Source: Paragyromitra xinjiangensis (taxonomy: Eukaryota; Ascomycota; Pezizomycetes; Pezizales; Discinaceae). From it: a stretch of DNA of 64,000 nucleotides. Below are positions 59,901 to 64,000 of the stretch, piece by piece. The position numbers and the translations under genes were made by a program. A model generated the notes under the pieces. It was given only the letters and a program-made list of their open reading frames with translations. It had not been told where the DNA came from and made no database searches. The stretch spans positions 1,054,001-1,118,000 of the forward strand of contig JBCAMK010000012.1 of NCBI GenBank assembly GCA_038503065.1. The letters are read 5' to 3'. Every line of letters begins with the position of its first letter. Position 1 is the first letter of the stretch.

Positions 59901-61879
59901 ATCAGTAAAGATATATCGTGGACAATATTGTCTTTTCAAGTCAATAAAGTCAAAATCTACTACAAAGTTGGGTTTTGCTTGTAAAATTAACCAGCAAAGG
60001 ATGGTCGTATAATTTATTAAACCTACTAGAAAATCCTTGGGGTTTCAGTAGGTTGTGATCTCACAAACAGAAATGATGATAGCAAACGCAAAAACTCCAG
60101 ATTAACAAGTAGTCCTTTAAGGATACCCAGGGTTCCTATCGAATCTCCTTACGGGCCGGCCCGAGTAGGTTAAGTCCTCAGCACCGGTAACTGGAACTAG
60201 ACAGCCACACTAACAACTGCCTTGCATGCACCACCACCCCCAAGTCCGTGCGCGTCCAAAAACCAGAGACATTTACAAAATCGATGAGGCGAACGACGAT
60301 AGAGGTGGAGACGAGTCCGAGTTGATAGTCATAAAGCTTACAATTGCATACATGCTGTACGAAACAGTAATACAGCGCTGGCCGGCAGCCGTGCCCTCAT
60401 AGTGACGTTATCCACGATTTATCTTGCTCAGGCCACCTATGTCCCCAGTTCTAAACCTAGAAACAAGATCTCTAACCCATCCCGAAAGGCTAGGTAATCC
60501 TCGACAAACCACACCGCGTGGGAATCAAACTGATTGTTGGAAGAAAAATATGGCCCCGTTTCCAGCCTCCACGGCAGGTCTATCCGCCAGCACCACCAAA
60601 TACCATACATTACCCAATATAGCCAATTCCTAGAATCTATCAGGAGTACTTTTCTTTACAAGGGAGGCCAAACAATAACAAACCAGCACCCCAGCCACCA
60701 AGTACCACCGAGTGATCATCCGTGAAGCCTCCCTACAACCCACCCGACTACTCGATCGGGAACTAAACCCGATTTCCCTAGTAATAAGTAGTTTTGTTTT
60801 TTAACGGGAAGTAGTTCGTACCGGATTACTGCAGATATATAAATACAACTATGGTCATCCCATTCTGGATCTTTTCGATACCAACCCCCCACTACAGACA
60901 GATGCACGCTCCCAGCCTCCAGCCTCTTCCAACTTTGTCACCGCACGGAAGCTCCGGTACCCGTAGAAGACCATGATATAGACTGCTGCAGCTGGTCATA
61001 ATTCATCACTCGGTTCGCAGCAGATTTGGCAGTATCGATCACAAGTATCATAACTAGTTCCGAGCGCCAGTTTTCATCCGTTCCCCGAAGAAAGAAGGTA
61101 GGTCAATTAAAAATAACAGAAGGGCAGGGAAAAAATAAATCCTTAAAGTTATACCTCAAGGGCAAGTTATCCAGAGTCATAGTAACTAAAATCAGGGTGG
61201 CTTGTGCTATGATGGGTAAGCCATGCTGATGATTTTCCGTTCGTTGACAGGAAACGCTTTAACCTAATTAATAATCAACTAAAGCTTTCAACTGAAGTCG
61301 GCTTAGATTTTTAGATTTTGCACAGAGGTGTAATATTGAAACAATATTTAATACAGATAAATATAGATATTGGTGGATACAAAGCCTAATAAAAGACAGC
61401 CAAAGATGGTATTCGAAATAGAGACAAGAACCAACCCCTAAAGACAAACCGAAATATTTACAGAGATTATCACACCTGTCCACCTTGCCTTTAACACGCT
61501 GATAGGTATATTTACAAGTAATGAAACAATAAAAGAGGCATAAAGAGGCAGAGACCCACACAGTTCCCAAGCTTACAGAACAAAAAACAGAAATAAAATT
61601 CACAAAAGGCCAAAATTCTCCCAGACTCCATCCCGTGTATGTATCCATCCAACAAGCGACCGCCCAACTTACGTTCCATACACCCACGGCCCTCATCTTT
61701 GAACATACTTTCATCCCCAACTTGCACTTTAGAATCGTAAAAAAAGGTGAAAAATGCGATCCGGCAAAAGAGGGTTCAGGTTTTTTTTGTTTCGCTGGAG
61801 TTGGGAAGTTTCCGGTAAGCCAAATGCCAAAACGCGGTACCGGGGAAGTCCAAGAAAAAGGTTCCATACTTCCACAGCA
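56910..61879. other. 5-kb gene desert between SLP1 and histidine kinase
   Basis: AT-rich with short ORFs only; no gene or RNA recognised. It carries an exact TATCACTCG motif (57763-57771), a variant at 61005-61012 preceded by GGTCATAATTC, and a small T-rich tandem repeat just after SLP1. Confidence 0.55.
56954..56977. repeat. (ATGTTTTT)3 tandem repeat
   Basis: Three perfect 8-bp units in the 3' flank of SLP1, probably within the 3' UTR. Confidence 0.75.
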
Positions 61880-64000
61880 CTATCTAGCCATCATGGTACC
61901 ATTTAAGGGAGCTCGTTGTCCCATGCCATCTTCAAATCTATGAATAGCCGTCATGATATCGACCTTCCGGACTGGCTTGATGAGATAATCGTCCATCCCA
62001 CTCTCCAGCGCATTCAATACGTGATTTTCGCGAACGTTACCGGAGAGGCCAATGATAGGGATCCGTGAGCAAGATGAATAGGAAATAGCTGCGATCTTTT
62101 CTCGGCGACGTATTTCAATGGTAGCTGGAATTCCTCCCATAACAGGCATCTGAATATCCATAAGGATCAAGTCGATCGGCGCTTCACTGGTAGTCATGGT
62201 TTCTAGGAGCTCGAGAGCTTCCTGGCCATTGGAAGCTACTGTGCAAATGAAGCTTTCGGAGGCTAAGAGACGAGTAATGAGACGTTGGTTAATGTGATTA
62301 TCCTCAACAATGAGGATGTGGTTGATCGGTCGAGGAGTGATGGAAGGCATGGCCGCCCCATTTTGGGCTGAAGCTGAGATTGATATCGGGTCTTTGTAGC
62401 TCTTCGGGCCTGATCTCGACAGTTGGAATGAACTACCATTACGATCTTCCTCGCACCTAAAGGTGAACGTGAATTTAGATCCCTGCCCTTTCCGGCTCTC
62501 AACAAATATGACTCCGCCCATCAGCTCTACAAGACCTTTGCTAATGTGTAGTCCAAGACCGGTACCCCCATATTCTGAATAATTAGTCGAAGATGGTTGT
62601 GAAAATCGATCGAACAGTACCGCCTTCTCGTCTTTAGTCAAACCGACTCCAGTATCCTGAACTGTAATCCTAAAAAGGGTATTTTCGGGCCCTCGCTCAA
62701 CGGCATCGAATTGCAGAGTGATGCTGCCTTGGTCAGTGAATTTTAGAGCGTTGGCAATGAGATTGATGATAATCTGAGATAGTCTGTGTGGATCCGCTGT
62801 GATGACTGTGTCGGCTACGGGGAGGCAAGCACGCAGTTCAATACCTTTTCGTTGAGCTTGAACTTCGAACATCTTCATAACGGAAGAAATAGTGATTTTA
62901 GGGTCGAAGTTAACTTTCTTTAAGACCACCTTCCCAAGCTCCAGTTTCGAAAGGTTGAGGACGTCGTCAGTTACCGTTTGCTGGTGTACCGCGCAGGTAG
63001 AAATAGCATCAAGGGATTCTTCATCAAGGAGGAGTTGCTCCCGGAGAAGTTCCAAATCCTCTCCCGTAACATAAGCCTTCTCTAAGACTGAGCGCCGCGT
63101 CTCGAGACCCATCTTGAGAAGTTCCACGTTTCCAAAAATCCCACCGAGAGGGTTTCGAAGCTCGTGACAGAGGGAATCGACGAATTGCTCGCGGTGCTGT
63201 CGATGCCTTTCAGCTTCAGCGGCACGCATTCGTTGATGCTCTTCTGCGGCCCGCATGGCATCCAGACGTTCGTTTTCCAGCATTTTGAACTCAGTGATAT
63301 CAACGACGGTTTGAACGTATCCGCAGTTATTCGCAACAGCTTCGCCAGCAACCCAACGAATCGTGTTATCCGGGTGTACGAAGCGATATTCGCACCGAGC
63401 AAATTCCTCATCACCCCTTTTGACGGCCCGAAGGGTTGTGGAGACACGCTCGCGGTCCGCTGGGTGAATAGCATTGATCCAACCACCATCACGTATGTTG
63501 GCCTCAGAAAGGCCGGAGATCTCGCAGAAACGTTGATTGATGAAATATTCTTTACTACCTTCGCGGGCAGTAGTGCCACAGACACCAACCGGGAGCATCG
63601 ACAAAAGGGTAAGGTAACCGTCTCGTTCTCGAATCGTTCCAACAGCCTCGCCGTTCCGAGCTGAGAGAAGACTCAAGGCACCTTGTAAAGTGGTTTCAGT
63701 CACCCTGTGATGGATTACTTCGCTCTCGAGAGCTTTAGCCCTCTGCTGAAGAGAGGCGATCATGAGGTTTTGCTGTTCTGGTGACTCCAGTTGGGTGAAG
63801 CTCTCGGAAGGTTTGATCTGGGTGTGCTGACGGCATATTCGATCGAATACTTTTTCGTGTCCTTCGTCCTTGAAGTTGTTCATGTCGTAGCCGCAAAGAA
63901 GAGTAATCTCCCTTCCAGTAACAAACCTTGTCCATATCTGTTCCAGCTCCAATGCAGCTTTGTGATGGCCACGTTGGCAAAGCACGTTGACGAGCTCCCC
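61880..64000 (-). CDS. Hybrid histidine kinase (MEDS-PAS-HisKA-HATPase-REC), 5' truncated by window edge
   Basis: Fungal two-component sensor kinase that would phosphorylate itself and pass phosphate to an Ypd1-type phosphotransferase. The frame stays open to the right edge, so the N-terminus is missing; 706 residues are visible. In order: the end of a MEDS (DcmR-like) sensory domain (LCQRGHHKAALELEQIWTRF, GREITLLCGYDMNNF); a coiled linker; a PAS domain (LSMLPVGVCG to CGYVQTVVDITEF); HisKA with H-box SLCHELRNPLGG (His codon 63164-63166); HATPase with N-box INLIANALKFTD, DTGVGLTKDE and GGTGLGLHISKG; and a C-terminal REC domain (HILIVEDNHINQRL, phospho-Asp codon 62156-62158 in LILMDIQMPVMGG, Lys in LIKPV). 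No intron is seen in the visible part, and all catalytic residues are intact. It reads toward the 5-kb desert. Confidence 0.92.
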   Translation of the reverse strand, partial: GELVNVLCQRGHHKAALELEQIWTRFVTGREITLLCGYDMNNFKDEGHEKVFDRICRQHTQIKPSESFTQLESPEQQNLMIASLQQRAKALESEVIHHRVTETTLQGALSLLSARNGEAVGTIRERDGYLTLLSMLPVGVCGTTAREGSKEYFINQRFCEISGLSEANIRDGGWINAIHPADRERVSTTLRAVKRGDEEFARCEYRFVHPDNTIRWVAGEAVANNCGYVQTVVDITEFKMLENERLDAMRAAEEHQRMRAAEAERHRQHREQFVDSLCHELRNPLGGIFGNVELLKMGLETRRSVLEKAYVTGEDLELLREQLLLDEESLDAISTCAVHQQTVTDDVLNLSKLELGKVVLKKVNFDPKITISSVMKMFEVQAQRKGIELRACLPVADTVITADPHRLSQIIINLIANALKFTDQGSITLQFDAVERGPENTLFRITVQDTGVGLTKDEKAVLFDRFSQPSSTNYSEYGGTGLGLHISKGLVELMGGVIFVESRKGQGSKFTFTFRCEEDRNGSSFQLSRSGPKSYKDPISISASAQNGAAMPSITPRPINHILIVEDNHINQRLITRLLASESFICTVASNGQEALELLETMTTSEAPIDLILMDIQMPVMGGIPATIEIRRREKIAAISYSSCSRIPIIGLSGNVRENHVLNALESGMDDYLIKPVRKVDIMTAIHRFEDGMGQRAPLNGTMMAR

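Noticed and set aside
1..64000. CRISPR array, prophage, virus-derived gene or biosynthetic gene cluster
   Set aside because: No regularly spaced repeats, no viral hallmark genes, and only one isolated secondary-metabolism-type enzyme.

Overview
This window is nuclear DNA of a filamentous ascomycete (Pezizomycotina). The evidence is short spliceosomal introns (43 to about 150 bp) in almost every gene, fungal-type proteins throughout, a Ste11-type MAPKKK with SAM and Ras-binding-like domains, a MEDS-PAS hybrid histidine kinase of a kind known from moulds, and an intron-containing nuclear tRNA-Ser. No mitochondrial, bacterial or viral block is visible. The class is not certain. Long AT-rich intergenic tracts and low gene density (17 protein genes in 64 kb) are compatible with an early-diverging class such as Pezizomycetes or Orbiliomycetes, but that is inference.

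Layout. 2.4-17.7 kb is a housekeeping block: PGS1 (cardiolipin precursor synthesis), RPL2 (ribosomal protein uL2), ORC2 (reverse strand), ARG7 (arginine synthesis), SEC61 (translocon pore) and GCD7 (eIF2B beta). A 170-bp Tc1/mariner-type MITE lies between SEC61 and GCD7. At 19.1-23.0 kb is an unrecognised 1238-residue low-complexity protein with a duplicated exon module and Ser/His/Arg tandem repeats. 23.0-26.2 kb is gene-poor and holds only a tRNA-Ser(GCT) with a 10-nt intron. At 26.2-27.6 kb is a solitary COMT-like O-methyltransferase. 27.9-38.1 kb carries five consecutive reverse-strand genes: an RMD1/MRX10-like mitochondrial DUF155 protein, a Nudix hydrolase, CDC34 (E2), a YTP1-like membrane protein and PTH1 (peptidyl-tRNA hydrolase). 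38.1-43.7 kb is a 5.6-kb desert. It is followed by STE11, a USP-type deubiquitinase ending in a CaaX-like box, and the SUN-like ER protein SLP1. Another 5-kb desert precedes the hybrid histidine kinase, which runs off the right edge.

How genes relate. There is no operon-like or biosynthetic cluster. Translation and secretion genes (RPL2, GCD7, SEC61, PTH1), the ubiquitin system (CDC34, the deubiquitinase) and signalling (STE11, histidine kinase) sit near one another without an obvious shared pathway. The methyltransferase has no secondary-metabolite neighbours here.

Most unusual signals. Two short motifs are strongly over-represented in intergenic DNA: the palindrome TACATGTA (11 copies) and a motif centred on TATCACTCG (7 exact copies plus variants, often preceded by TCATGAAT). 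Also notable are GC-AG introns in RPL2 and probably the methyltransferase, micro-exons of 8 to 15 nt, the exon duplication in the unknown protein, the CaaX-like tail on the deubiquitinase, and two in-frame starts in PTH1 that could give dual targeting. Exon coordinates were worked out by hand from splice signals, reading frame and recalled family conservation. No database search was run.
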